NCBI RefSeq assembly: GCF_037126175.1
Contig: NZ_CP146986.1
Span: forward strand, 4,473,001-4,537,000
DNA from: Pseudomonas sp. RSB 5.4
Lineage (GTDB): Bacteria; Pseudomonadota; Gammaproteobacteria; Pseudomonadales; Pseudomonadaceae
Direction: 5' to 3'
Length of the DNA: 64,000 nt
The notes beneath the pieces were generated by a model, which worked only from the letters and a program-made list of their open reading frames with translations, ran no database searches and was not told where the DNA came from. The position numbers and the translations under genes are program-made. Shown here piece by piece: positions 25,436-34,962 of this stretch. The stretch's first letter is position 1; every line of letters starts with the position of its first letter.

Positions 25436-28393
25436 ATGACCTTCCCGCCTCAGCGCTTGTCCCTTGCTGCCGTTCTGCTGATCACCGCCGGCACCGCCCA
25501 CGGCAAGACCGTGCAGATCGACACTGCCACTACTGCCGCGCAAACTCTTGGCGGCAGTGACACGCTGACGATCTCGGCACCGGGCAGCATCACCAACAGC
25601 GGCAAGGCGGTGAGCCTGAAGGACGGCACCAGCGGCGCCGGTGTGGTGATCGATAACGCGGGGAAAATCGTTTCCAGCGGTGGCCGGGCCATCGACAGCA
25701 GTGGTGACCTGACCCAGGCGCGCAATTACCAGATCTTCAACCGCAGCGGCGGGCAGATTCTCGGTGCCAATGACGCTTTGCGTATCGACAGCAACTTCGT
25801 CAGCGGCAGTCTGTTGATCGACAACAGCGGCGTGATTCGCTCGACCACCGGCCAAGGCCTGGACCTCGATGCGCTGCGCAGCGACGGCGTCAAAACCACC
25901 CTCATCAACCGCGCTGGCGGACTGATTCGTGGCGATGCCAGCGACGGCATGAAGACCGGCGCCAACGCGACGATTACCAACTACGGCGAGATCTCCACCG
26001 GCGACTCGCACAACGCCGATGAGAAATTCGACGGCATCGACATCGACTCGGCCAGTGGTGTCAGCGTGACCAACTACGGGGTGATTTCCGGCGGCCGCCA
26101 TGGCATCACCACCGACCTCGGTGCGACGCTGGTCAACTATGGGAAGATCACCGGCCGCAATGGTTCCGGATTCGGTTCCGACGGCGATGGTACGGTGATC
26201 AACCACGGCACCATCACCGGTGCTTACTCAGGCTTGCAGGCGAACGGTGACGGTGATGGCGTGGACATCGACAAGATCGCCCACATCGAAAACTACGGCA
26301 CTATTCAGGGCGTCGGTGCGGGTGGCGTGGACAAGGGCGGATTCGCCAACGGCAGTGAAGGCATCGCCCTCGGCGGCGGCTACATTCTCAACGCGAGCAA
26401 CGCACTGATCAGCGGCGCCAACAGCGCGATTCTGGTGGACGACGGCAGCGGTGGTTCGGGGCTGGCAGCCACCACCCTGGAGAACTACGGCACTATTCAA
26501 GGTCTCGACGGCTTCGGCGTGAAGTTCGTCGGCGAATTCGCCGACAACGTGATCAACGGCGGCACCATCAGCGGCAGCAACGGCCTGGCACTCGACCTCG
26601 GTGGCGGCAACGACAGCCTGACCCTGCGCAACGGCAGTCGCTTCGTCGGCGTGGTCGATGGCGGCAGCGGTTACGACCGGGTGGTGATGGACGATGCGGC
26701 GGGCGGCAGCTTCGGCGCCAGCCGCAATTTCGAATGGCTGGAGGTCAGGCAAGGTGCGTGGACACTCACCGGCAGCGGCGATTTCAGCGATGGCGGCGCG
26801 GTGCGCAATGGCGCGACCCTGATCAACCAGGGCGGCATTGCCGGCAGCCTGACCGTAGACGCCGGCGGTGTGTATGCCGGTGGCGGCTCGGTGGGCAATC
26901 TCAACGTCAACGGCACGCTGCGTACCGACACCGGCCTCGGTCGCGCAACCATCGTCCATGACTTGAATATGGGCAGCGGATCGACTCTCGTCTACGGCGT
27001 CAACGCCGATGGCAGCAGCGCCCCGGTTCAGGTCGGCGGCACCGCCAGCCTCAATGGCGCGACCCTGGCGGTGAACCCCGGCAGCGGCACTTATCCGTGG
27101 CAGAGCCATTACACCGTGCTGCAAGCCGCCAACGTCAACGGCACCTTCGGCAACGTCACCAGCCACTACGCGTTCCTCACGCCGACGCTGGCCTATACGC
27201 CGACACAAGTCGACCTGACCTACACCCGCAATGACGTGGCCTTCAATCAGTTCGCGGCGACCGGCAACGGCAGCAACGCGGCCAACAGCCTGGCCACGAT
27301 GGGCAAGAACAATGCTTTGTACAACGCCTTGCTCAATACCACCCAAAGCACGGCCGGCGCGGCGATCGAACAACTGGCCGGCGCCAGCAACGCCAACCTG
27401 ACCAGCGCCACGCTCGGCGCCAGCAGTCAGGTGGGCAACAGCATGCTCTCGGCGATGCAGCAAATGGGCGGCAGCCCGGGGTTGATGGTTGGCCTTGATC
27501 AACGCGACACCCCGGTGCTGGCGGCCAACGGCGTACCCTCGGAAGCGCGCAATCTGAATGACCCGAACGCGCGCGGACGCCTGTGGCTGCAAGCCATCGG
27601 CGGCTACGGCAAGCTCGACGGCGAGCACGGCTACAGCGGCCTGGAGCAACGCACCAAGGGCAGCGTACTGGGTGCCGACTGGGCACTGAATTCACAGTGG
27701 CGCCTCGGCGTACTCGGCGGTTATTCGAAGACTGATCTGGACGCGACCGGCGTCGATGGCAACGTCGAGAGCTGGCACGCCGGCGTCTACGCGCTGCGCC
27801 AGAGCGGCCCGTACTCGCTGCGCCTCGGCGCCGCCTACAGTGGCCATCAGGGCGAAAGCAAACGCACGGTGGCGTTCAATGGTTTCAGTGATCGGCCCAA
27901 AGGCGATTACGATGCCGACAGCCAGCAAGCCTTCGCCGAACTCGGCTACGCCATGGGCAGCGGCCGCCTCAGCGCCGAACCGTTCGCCAGCCTCGGCTAC
28001 CAGCGCTACCACCGCGACCGTTACCAGGAAAAGGGTGGCGCCGCCGCACTGGACGTCGACAGCCAGACCCAGGACAACTTCAGCAGCACCTTCGGCCTGC
28101 GCCTGGCGCACCTGAACAGCCTCGACAACGGCATGAGCCTGACCCCGCGCATGGCCGCTGGCTGGAAGCACACCTACGGCGATGTCAGCAGCTCGACGCG
28201 TCAGGCATTTGTGGTCGGCGGCAGCGCATTCAACGTCGATGGCAGTTCGCTGGATCGCGACAGTCTGGTGCTCGAAGCCGGACTGGATCTGGGGATTTCC
28301 GCCCGGCATACACTGGGCATCGGCTACAGCGGCGAGATCGGCAACAACAGCCGCAACCATGGGTTGATCGGGCAGTGGCAGATGAGTTTCTGA
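25436..28393 (+). CDS. Type Va autotransporter with beta-helix passenger
   Basis: 985 aa. A signal peptide (MTFPPQRLSLAAVLLITAGT, cleavage near AHG-K) is followed by about 600 residues with recurring NYGTI, NHGTITG, NYGVISGG and NGGTISGS units, typical of a right-handed beta-helix. A linker follows (IEQLAGASNANLTSATLGAS). The last 275 residues (from RGRLWLQAIGGYGKL, about residue 711) are the autotransporter beta-barrel, ending in GLIGQWQMSF with the C-terminal aromatic needed for BAM insertion. No protease catalytic triad or RGD motif is evident, so an adhesin or structural role is most likely. It is divergent from hipA and shares the intergenic region holding the TGCA-N6-TGCA sites. Confidence 0.9.
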   Translation: MTFPPQRLSLAAVLLITAGTAHGKTVQIDTATTAAQTLGGSDTLTISAPGSITNSGKAVSLKDGTSGAGVVIDNAGKIVSSGGRAIDSSGDLTQARNYQIFNRSGGQILGANDALRIDSNFVSGSLLIDNSGVIRSTTGQGLDLDALRSDGVKTTLINRAGGLIRGDASDGMKTGANATITNYGEISTGDSHNADEKFDGIDIDSASGVSVTNYGVISGGRHGITTDLGATLVNYGKITGRNGSGFGSDGDGTVINHGTITGAYSGLQANGDGDGVDIDKIAHIENYGTIQGVGAGGVDKGGFANGSEGIALGGGYILNASNALISGANSAILVDDGSGGSGLAATTLENYGTIQGLDGFGVKFVGEFADNVINGGTISGSNGLALDLGGGNDSLTLRNGSRFVGVVDGGSGYDRVVMDDAAGGSFGASRNFEWLEVRQGAWTLTGSGDFSDGGAVRNGATLINQGGIAGSLTVDAGGVYAGGGSVGNLNVNGTLRTDTGLGRATIVHDLNMGSGSTLVYGVNADGSSAPVQVGGTASLNGATLAVNPGSGTYPWQSHYTVLQAANVNGTFGNVTSHYAFLTPTLAYTPTQVDLTYTRNDVAFNQFAATGNGSNAANSLATMGKNNALYNALLNTTQSTAGAAIEQLAGASNANLTSATLGASSQVGNSMLSAMQQMGGSPGLMVGLDQRDTPVLAANGVPSEARNLNDPNARGRLWLQAIGGYGKLDGEHGYSGLEQRTKGSVLGADWALNSQWRLGVLGGYSKTDLDATGVDGNVESWHAGVYALRQSGPYSLRLGAAYSGHQGESKRTVAFNGFSDRPKGDYDADSQQAFAELGYAMGSGRLSAEPFASLGYQRYHRDRYQEKGGAAALDVDSQTQDNFSSTFGLRLAHLNSLDNGMSLTPRMAAGWKHTYGDVSSSTRQAFVVGGSAFNVDGSSLDRDSLVLEAGLDLGISARHTLGIGYSGEIGNNSRNHGLIGQWQMSF

Positions 28394-28564
28394 GATTTCG
28401 CCAATCGATACTTCAGCAGGTGTTGTAGGCAAAGGCGTCTGGACAGTCGGGTAAACGAGGCAGATTCGAAACTTGCCAGTGACCCGGCTACACAACCAGC
28501 CCGCAAAACCTGCACTCTGCTCGGAATCGCCCGGCATCGGCGCACCGGCATCGACTTTTAGAGT

Positions 28565-28589
28565 TTGGTCTCATTCTTCGAGAGACCAA
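28565..28589 (+). promoter_or_regulatory. Hairpin overlapping the ribosome site of the second autotransporter
   Basis: TTGGTCTC (28565-28572) and GAGACCAA (28582-28589) form a perfect 8-bp stem with a 9-nt loop. The 3' arm includes the only GAGA-like ribosome site before the ATG at 28594. In RNA this would mask translation initiation; as DNA it could be an operator. Confidence 0.45.
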
Positions 28590-28593
28590 CTGC

Positions 28594-30051
28594 ATGCCCA
28601 TTCACACCTACAAGCTTCAACATCTGGTCCTGGCCGTTGCATTGGCTGTCGGGTGCGTAGAGTTTTCACTGGCCGAGCAAACGGAACCTCAGGTCAACGC
28701 CGAGGTGAAGCCCAAGAAGCCGCGCAAGAAGACGGAAAAGCCCGTTACGCCGAAGCCGATGGACGCTGGGGAAACGGCAGCAAAGAGCGATCCGCTTCCA
28801 GAAAAAAATGCCGACCGAGCGCAGACGCCTGTGGCGCCAGGCCATCCGCCGGGTGAGGCTCCGCCGAAGAAAATCGTCCCGACAGAAAACGGCAGTGCGA
28901 TCAAAAAAAGCATTCAAAAACCAGCCTCCTCGCCCGATCCGGTTCAGGCGAAAAAGCCAGAGACTCTGCCAGCCCCGGCACCTGAGCCCGCCCGGCAAAT
29001 AGCTGCCCCGGACAATGCGGCGGTCGAGGCCCTGCAGACCGCCGATCAGACCGCCACCGTCATCGCCCTCGACCAACTCGCCGCCGGCAGCAACGCCAAT
29101 CTCGTTAAAGCCACACTGAGCAGCGTCAATCCGGTCAGCGCCAGCATGCTCTCGGCGATGCATCAACTGGACAACCGTAATGCTGCGCAGGGACCGGGGA
29201 ATGCGCCGCGTCTGGCGGCTGGAGGCGAAGGCAACGGGCGGGTCTGGCTGCAAGCGCTGGGGCACGGCGGCAAGGTCGATCGTGACGCCGACAGTGTCCT
29301 GAAGCATTCCACCCAAGGTCTGATAATGGGTGCCGACTGGCGACTCGACGAGCAATGGCATGTCGGCCTGATGGGCGCAAAAGCGCAAACCCGCTTCGAC
29401 GCCCGACACTTCGACGGCGATCTCGACAGTTGGCACCTCGGCGCCTACGCGCTGCGGCAGGACGGCCCGTTCGCCCTGCGCATGGGGGCCACGTACGGCC
29501 ATCATGACGGCAACGGCAAACGTCGCGTCGACTTCAATGGTTTCAGTGATCGGCTCAAGAGCAGCTATGACGCCAGTACCCAGCAGGTCTTTGCCGAAGT
29601 CGGCTACTACCTCGGTCGCGGCAACGTCAGCATCGAACCGTTCGCCAGCGTGGGTTATCAACGCTACCAGCGCGACGGCTACATCGAGAAAGGTGGCGAT
29701 GCGGCACTCAAGGTTCACGGGCAAACACGGGCGAATCCAAGCAGCACCCTCGGCCTGCGCATGGCGAACACCAGCCACCTGTCCAATGGCATGCAGCTGA
29801 CGCCGCGCCTGAGCGCGAGCGTAAAACACACCTACGGTGAGCTCGACAACGAAACGCGCCAGCAACTGGTCAGGGGTGGCAAAAGCTTTGAAGTCACCGG
29901 AGCCGAGATGGATCGCAACAGCTTTACGCTGGACGCCGGTCTGGATCTGACTCTGTCCGCCCGCAACACCTTGGGCATTGGCCTCACTGGCGAGGCCGGC
30001 AACGACAGCCGCAGTTACGGCGTGACAGGCCAGTGGCGAATGGCGTTCTGA
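28594..30051 (+). CDS. Autotransporter beta-barrel protein with Lys/Pro-rich N-terminal region and no beta-helix passenger
   Basis: 485 aa. A signal peptide (LVLAVALAVGCVEFSLA) is followed by roughly 100 residues very rich in Lys, Pro, Glu and Ala (KPKKPRKKTEKP, PEKNADRAQ, PPKKIVP). Then comes a linker, VIALDQLAAGSNANLVKATL, closely resembling the linker of the neighbouring autotransporter, and a full autotransporter barrel from GRVWLQALGHGGKV (about residue 214) to the terminal GVTGQWRMAF. The barrel is clearly paralogous to the upstream one (shared FNGFSDR, NGM.LTPR, WHLGAYALRQ.GP.. patterns). The beta-helix passenger is absent. It may be a decayed duplicate, or a surface protein displaying a cationic unstructured arm. 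The barrel is intact, which argues against a pseudogene. Confidence 0.85.
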   Translation: MPIHTYKLQHLVLAVALAVGCVEFSLAEQTEPQVNAEVKPKKPRKKTEKPVTPKPMDAGETAAKSDPLPEKNADRAQTPVAPGHPPGEAPPKKIVPTENGSAIKKSIQKPASSPDPVQAKKPETLPAPAPEPARQIAAPDNAAVEALQTADQTATVIALDQLAAGSNANLVKATLSSVNPVSASMLSAMHQLDNRNAAQGPGNAPRLAAGGEGNGRVWLQALGHGGKVDRDADSVLKHSTQGLIMGADWRLDEQWHVGLMGAKAQTRFDARHFDGDLDSWHLGAYALRQDGPFALRMGATYGHHDGNGKRRVDFNGFSDRLKSSYDASTQQVFAEVGYYLGRGNVSIEPFASVGYQRYQRDGYIEKGGDAALKVHGQTRANPSSTLGLRMANTSHLSNGMQLTPRLSASVKHTYGELDNETRQQLVRGGKSFEVTGAEMDRNSFTLDAGLDLTLSARNTLGIGLTGEAGNDSRSYGVTGQWRMAF

Positions 30052-30064
30052 CACAACGCGCTTG

Positions 30065-30143
30065 TGTAGGAGCTGCCGCAGGCTGCGATCTTTTGACTTT
30101 GCTCTTGAAGATCAAAAGATCGCAGCCTGCGGCAGCTCCTACA
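30065..30143. repeat. REPIN-type palindrome, family C, 79 bp
   Basis: 32-bp perfect arms (TGTAGGAGCTGCCGCAGGCT...; 30065-30096 and 30112-30143), core shared with the hairpin at 23517. It lies between the second autotransporter and the insertion sequence. Confidence 0.9.
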
Positions 30144-30176
30144 GAGGACGGTAAATTGCAGGCAAAAAAAGGTTCA

Positions 30177-31382
30177 TCACGGATTACCAGGAAAGACGCT
30201 CTTGATCTTCATGAAAAAGAATTCGCTATCCCGGTAACCGTACGCCATCCGCTTGATGACCTTTATTCGATTGTTTATTCCTTCCAACTGACCGGTGTGC
30301 ATCGGCCAGCGAACCCGGCTCACGATGCCCCGCCAGTAACCCTTTAGCCGTGTGGCGAACTGGATCAGAGCTGGAATTTCGCTTTCATGCGCATGGCGCA
30401 GCCATTGCTTCCAGGCCGATCGCCAACCCCAGGCAGTACTCGGGGTCCAGAGTGTTTTGAGTTCAGCCTTCATCAAGTAGACCGTCATCAACGCTTGATT
30501 GGCCGCCAGCAGATCCTCCAGGCGGACCTGTTGTTCCGGCGTTTTCAAGTTCTGCGGATTGCGCAGCAACAGCCATCGCGCCTGCTTGATGACCTTGCGG
30601 GCAGGCTTGTCGTGACGCAACCGGTTAGCCTCGTCGACGCGAACCCGATCAATCACCTCTCGGCCATATTTGGCCACCACATGGAAGAGGTCGTAGATCA
30701 CTCGCGCGTTGGGACAGTGCTGACGAACCTCCAGGTCAAAAGCGGTGTTCATGTCCATCGCCACCGCTTCGATGCGAGCGCAACCCTCTGGCCCCAATTC
30801 CTCGAAGAAAGGCCTGACCGCTGCTCGGCTGCGGCCTTCACCGATCCACAGCACGCGGCGTGTATCCGCATCCAGCACCACGCTGGCGTAACGATGACCT
30901 TTGAACAGGGCGAATTCGTCCATCACCAGACGTCGCGGTTGTGCCGTTGGCAAAATGCTCAACGCCGCTTGCAAGGCTCGACGCTCCAGCAACCGAACGG
31001 TGTCCCAATGCAGCCCAAACAGTTGAGCCACGTGCAGTGTGGGGAGGCGTTCGCAGGCCTGAATGACCGCCTCGGCCAAGCGCCGCGTCATGCGGGCATA
31101 ACGGTCCAGCCAACTGACGGCCTCCATACGTTTACCACAGTCACGACAGACAACACGCCTGAGCAACACGCTGAGGCGCACCGCACGGCCGAGAATCGGT
31201 AAATCGCGGACGGTTCGCTCGCAATACTCATGCGTGGTTGAACAGGTTTTTTGGCAGCCGCTACAGGAAGGGAATCGGGTGGCGTGGGGAATCAGGTCGA
31301 TCTGAAGCGCGTCGCCATCAGGCTTGATCGTGACAACAGAAAAGCCCTCCCAAAAAGGAAGGAAAGTATTAATATCGCGCAT
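30177..31382 (-). CDS. ISL3-family transposase
   Basis: 401 aa, intact. The N-terminus has a zinc-finger-like Cys pattern (CSGCQKTC, then CRDCGKRM) followed by a helix-turn-helix (AQLFGLHWDTVRLLERR). The catalytic domain is the DDE type: MDEFALFKGHRYASVVLD, AVAMDMNTAFD and a C-terminal GQLEGINNRIKVIKRMAYGYRD containing the Glu. No frameshift or internal stop is present, so the element could be active. There is no Shine-Dalgarno sequence; the start codon directly abuts the 3' arm of a 10-bp inverted repeat (31383-31392 with 31436-31445). Confidence 0.93.
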   Translation of the reverse strand: MRDINTFLPFWEGFSVVTIKPDGDALQIDLIPHATRFPSCSGCQKTCSTTHEYCERTVRDLPILGRAVRLSVLLRRVVCRDCGKRMEAVSWLDRYARMTRRLAEAVIQACERLPTLHVAQLFGLHWDTVRLLERRALQAALSILPTAQPRRLVMDEFALFKGHRYASVVLDADTRRVLWIGEGRSRAAVRPFFEELGPEGCARIEAVAMDMNTAFDLEVRQHCPNARVIYDLFHVVAKYGREVIDRVRVDEANRLRHDKPARKVIKQARWLLLRNPQNLKTPEQQVRLEDLLAANQALMTVYLMKAELKTLWTPSTAWGWRSAWKQWLRHAHESEIPALIQFATRLKGYWRGIVSRVRWPMHTGQLEGINNRIKVIKRMAYGYRDSEFFFMKIKSVFPGNP

Positions 31383-31445
31383 AAGAACGCCGGTTTGTTA
31401 GATGTGTTTGCTCGCACGAACATCATCAATCAAATCGGCGTTCTT
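31383..31445 (-). promoter_or_regulatory. Subterminal inverted repeat abutting the transposase start codon
   Basis: On the minus strand AAGAACGCCG (31445-31436) can pair with CGGCGTTCTT (31392-31383), which ends exactly at the transposase ATG. A transcript entering from outside would fold this stem and hide the start, whereas one starting inside the 43-nt loop would lack the 5' arm. This resembles protection from read-in transcription known for IS10 and IS50. Confidence 0.5.
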
Positions 31446-31478
31446 GTTTCTGTGTTTCCCGGGATTCCGTGAAGAACC

Positions 31479-31503
31479 AAAAAAAGGGGAGCACATGCCC
31501 CCC
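31479..31503 (-). terminator. Intrinsic terminator of the pyc operon, U-tract at the IS junction
   Basis: Read on the minus strand: GGGGGGC-ATGT-GCTCCCC (one G-U pair) followed by seven T residues, 34 bases after the pycB stop. The stem is strong only in minus-strand RNA. The T7 tract is also the target sequence flanking the insertion element. Confidence 0.82.
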
Positions 31504-31536
31504 CGAGGTTTAAAACGTTGAATCGCGGCAGTTATC

Positions 31537-33345
31537 TCAGCCTTCGATCTCGATCAGGATTTCGCCAGGATTCACCCGGTCGCCCTTGGCCACATGGATG
31601 GCGGTGACCTTGCCGGCAATCGCTGCCTGAACTTCGGTTTCCATCTTCATCGCTTCGGTGATCAACACAGCCTGGCCAGCCTTGACGGTGTCGCCCTCCT
31701 TGACCAGCACATCGACGATGTTGCCCGGCATGGTGGTGCTGACGTGGCCCGGCGCAGACGCCTGTTTACGCTTGCTGCTGCCACCGCTGACGAACTCGTT
31801 GAGCGGTTCGAACACCACTTCTTCCGGCATGCCGTCGATGGACAGGTAGAAGTGACGCTTGCCTTCGGCCTTCACGCCAACCCCGGTGATGTCGACGCGG
31901 TAGGTTTCGCCGTGGACGTCGATGACGAACTCGGTCGGTACGCCTTCGCCACCCGCTGAGGCGACCTTGCCGGCTTCAGGAATCGGCAACAGCACTTCCG
32001 GGGTCAGGGTGCCGGCGGCACGCTCTTCGAGGAACTTGCGCCCGATGTCCGGGAACATGGCGAAAGTCAGCACGTCTTCTTCGGACTTGGCCAGTGCGCC
32101 GATGTCGGCACGCAGCTTGGTCATTTCCGGCTTGAGCAGATCGGCCGGACGTACGTCGATCACCTCTTCGCTGCCGATGGCCTGACGACGCAACTTCTCG
32201 TTGACCACGCCCGGCGCCTTACCGTAGCCGCCTTGCAGGTACAGCTTCACTTCGTTGGTGATGGTCTTGTAGCGCTCGCCGGCCAGCACGTTGAAGAACG
32301 CCTGGGTGCCGACGATCTGCGAAGTCGGCGTCACCAGTGGCGGGAAACCAAGGTCTTCACGCACCCGCGGGATTTCCGCCAGGACTTCGCCCATGCGGTT
32401 CAGCGCGCCCTGCTCTTTCAACTGGTTGGCGAGGTTGGAGATCATCCCGCCCGGCACCTGGTTGACTTGCACGCGGGTATCGACGGCGGTGAACTCGCTT
32501 TCGAACTGGTGGTACTTCTTGCGCACGGCGTAGAAGTACAGACCGATCTCCTGCAGCAGTTCCAGGTTCAGACCGGTGTCGTATTCGGTGCCTTTAAGCG
32601 CTGCGACCATCGACTCGGTGCCCGGATGGCTGGTGCCCGAGGCGAAGCTGGAGATCGCGGTGTCGATGTGGTCAGCGCCGTTTTCAATGGCTTTCAATTG
32701 GCACATCGCCGCCAGACCCGCCGTGTCATGCGAATGGATGAACACCGGCAGCGACTGCTCGGCTTTCAACGCGCGGACCAGTTCACCGGTGGCGTATGGG
32801 GTCAGCAGACCGGCCATGTCCTTGATCGCGACCGAGTCGCAGCCCATGGCTTCCATCTGCTTGGCTTGCGCCACAAACGCGTCGATGGTGTGCACCGGGC
32901 TGGTGGTGTAGGCGATGGTGCCCTGGGCGTGTTTGCCCGCAGCCTTCACCGCTTCGATGGCTACGCGCAGGTTACGCACGTCGTTCATCGCGTCGAAGAT
33001 GCGGAACACATCGATGCCGTTGACCGCGGCCTTGGCAACAAAGGCTTTGACCACGTCATCGCTGTAGTGGCGGTAGCCCAGCAGGTTCTGCCCGCGCAGG
33101 AGCATTTGCAGACGGGTGTTAGGCAGCGCGGCGCGCAGTTGGCGCAGGCGTTCCCACGGGTCTTCTTTGAGGAAACGTACGCAGGCATCGAACGTCGCGC
33201 CGCCCCAGCATTCCAGCGACCAGTAGCCGACTTTGTCGAGCTTGTCGCAGATCGGCAGCATGTCTTCAGTGCGCATGCGGGTGGCGAGCAGCGATTGGTG
33301 GGCGTCGCGCAGGATGGTGTCGGTTACGAAAATTTTCTTGGTCAT
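31537..33345 (-). CDS. pycB: Pyruvate carboxylase subunit B (carboxyltransferase and biotin carrier; OadA-like)
   Basis: 602 aa from the ATG at 33345, which has GAGGAA upstream; a start at 33360 would give 607 aa. The N-terminal TIM barrel begins with FVTDTILRDAHQSLLATRM, the carboxyltransferase signature. A PYC/OADA-type middle domain and a biotinyl-lipoyl domain with the biotinylated Lys in ITEAMKMETEV close the protein. With PycA it carboxylates pyruvate to oxaloacetate and refills the TCA cycle. The family is often labelled oxaloacetate decarboxylase alpha, but the neighbouring biotin carboxylase and the absence of membrane beta and gamma subunits support pyruvate carboxylase. An 11-base gap separates it from pycA, so they form one operon. 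Confidence 0.93.
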   Translation of the reverse strand: MTKKIFVTDTILRDAHQSLLATRMRTEDMLPICDKLDKVGYWSLECWGGATFDACVRFLKEDPWERLRQLRAALPNTRLQMLLRGQNLLGYRHYSDDVVKAFVAKAAVNGIDVFRIFDAMNDVRNLRVAIEAVKAAGKHAQGTIAYTTSPVHTIDAFVAQAKQMEAMGCDSVAIKDMAGLLTPYATGELVRALKAEQSLPVFIHSHDTAGLAAMCQLKAIENGADHIDTAISSFASGTSHPGTESMVAALKGTEYDTGLNLELLQEIGLYFYAVRKKYHQFESEFTAVDTRVQVNQVPGGMISNLANQLKEQGALNRMGEVLAEIPRVREDLGFPPLVTPTSQIVGTQAFFNVLAGERYKTITNEVKLYLQGGYGKAPGVVNEKLRRQAIGSEEVIDVRPADLLKPEMTKLRADIGALAKSEEDVLTFAMFPDIGRKFLEERAAGTLTPEVLLPIPEAGKVASAGGEGVPTEFVIDVHGETYRVDITGVGVKAEGKRHFYLSIDGMPEEVVFEPLNEFVSGGSSKRKQASAPGHVSTTMPGNIVDVLVKEGDTVKAGQAVLITEAMKMETEVQAAIAGKVTAIHVAKGDRVNPGEILIEIEG

Positions 33346-33356
33346 TGTTGTATTCC

Positions 33357-34772
<1,416 letters not shown>

Positions 34773-34801
34773 TTGGAAATTCCCTTGAGCCGGTGGCACC
34801 A

Positions 34802-34822
34802 CGACCTGCTAGACCCAGGTCG
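34802..34822. promoter_or_regulatory. CGACCTG-N7-CAGGTCG dyad in the pycA-pycR intergenic region
   Basis: 7-bp perfect arms (34802-34808 and 34816-34822), 30 bases upstream of the pycA start. A candidate operator for the divergent LysR-type regulator or another factor. Confidence 0.4.
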
Positions 34823-34909
34823 ACGCGTGACCAAATGTTTCAATCTGGTCGCGACCCCACACTAGCCCTCGCAAGGGATTAACAAAAATGAATTAAAATT
34901 GGGTCAGGC

Positions 34910-34925
34910 ATAAGCAAAGACTTAT
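34910..34925. promoter_or_regulatory. ATAAG-N6-CTTAT dyad upstream of pycR
   Basis: A 5-bp symmetric dyad in an AT-rich stretch about 38 bases before pycR. Size and position fit a LysR autoregulatory site, though it does not give the exact T-N11-A spacing. Confidence 0.4.
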
Positions 34926-34962
34926 AGTTAAACCATCAGCCTGCCGTCAGAGCCCATAAAAA

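Larger units (their letters stand above)
30171..31478 (-). mobile_element. ISL3-family insertion sequence, complete, 1308 bp
   Basis: Imperfect 24-bp terminal inverted repeats match at 20 of 24 positions: left GGTTCATCACGGATTACC... (30171-30194), right end complementary to GGTTCTTCACGGAATCCC... (31455-31478). Both ends are flanked by seven A residues (30164-30170 and 31479-31485), consistent with the 8-bp target duplication of ISL3 elements if one base differs. One transposase gene fills the element and its stop codon lies in the left repeat. The right-hand A7 is the U-tract of the pycB terminator on the minus strand, so the element inserted into that terminator. Confidence 0.88.

Noticed and set aside
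30387..31202. A 271-codon open frame antisense to the transposase.
   Set aside because: Shadow of an intact transposase gene; no motif or ribosome site.
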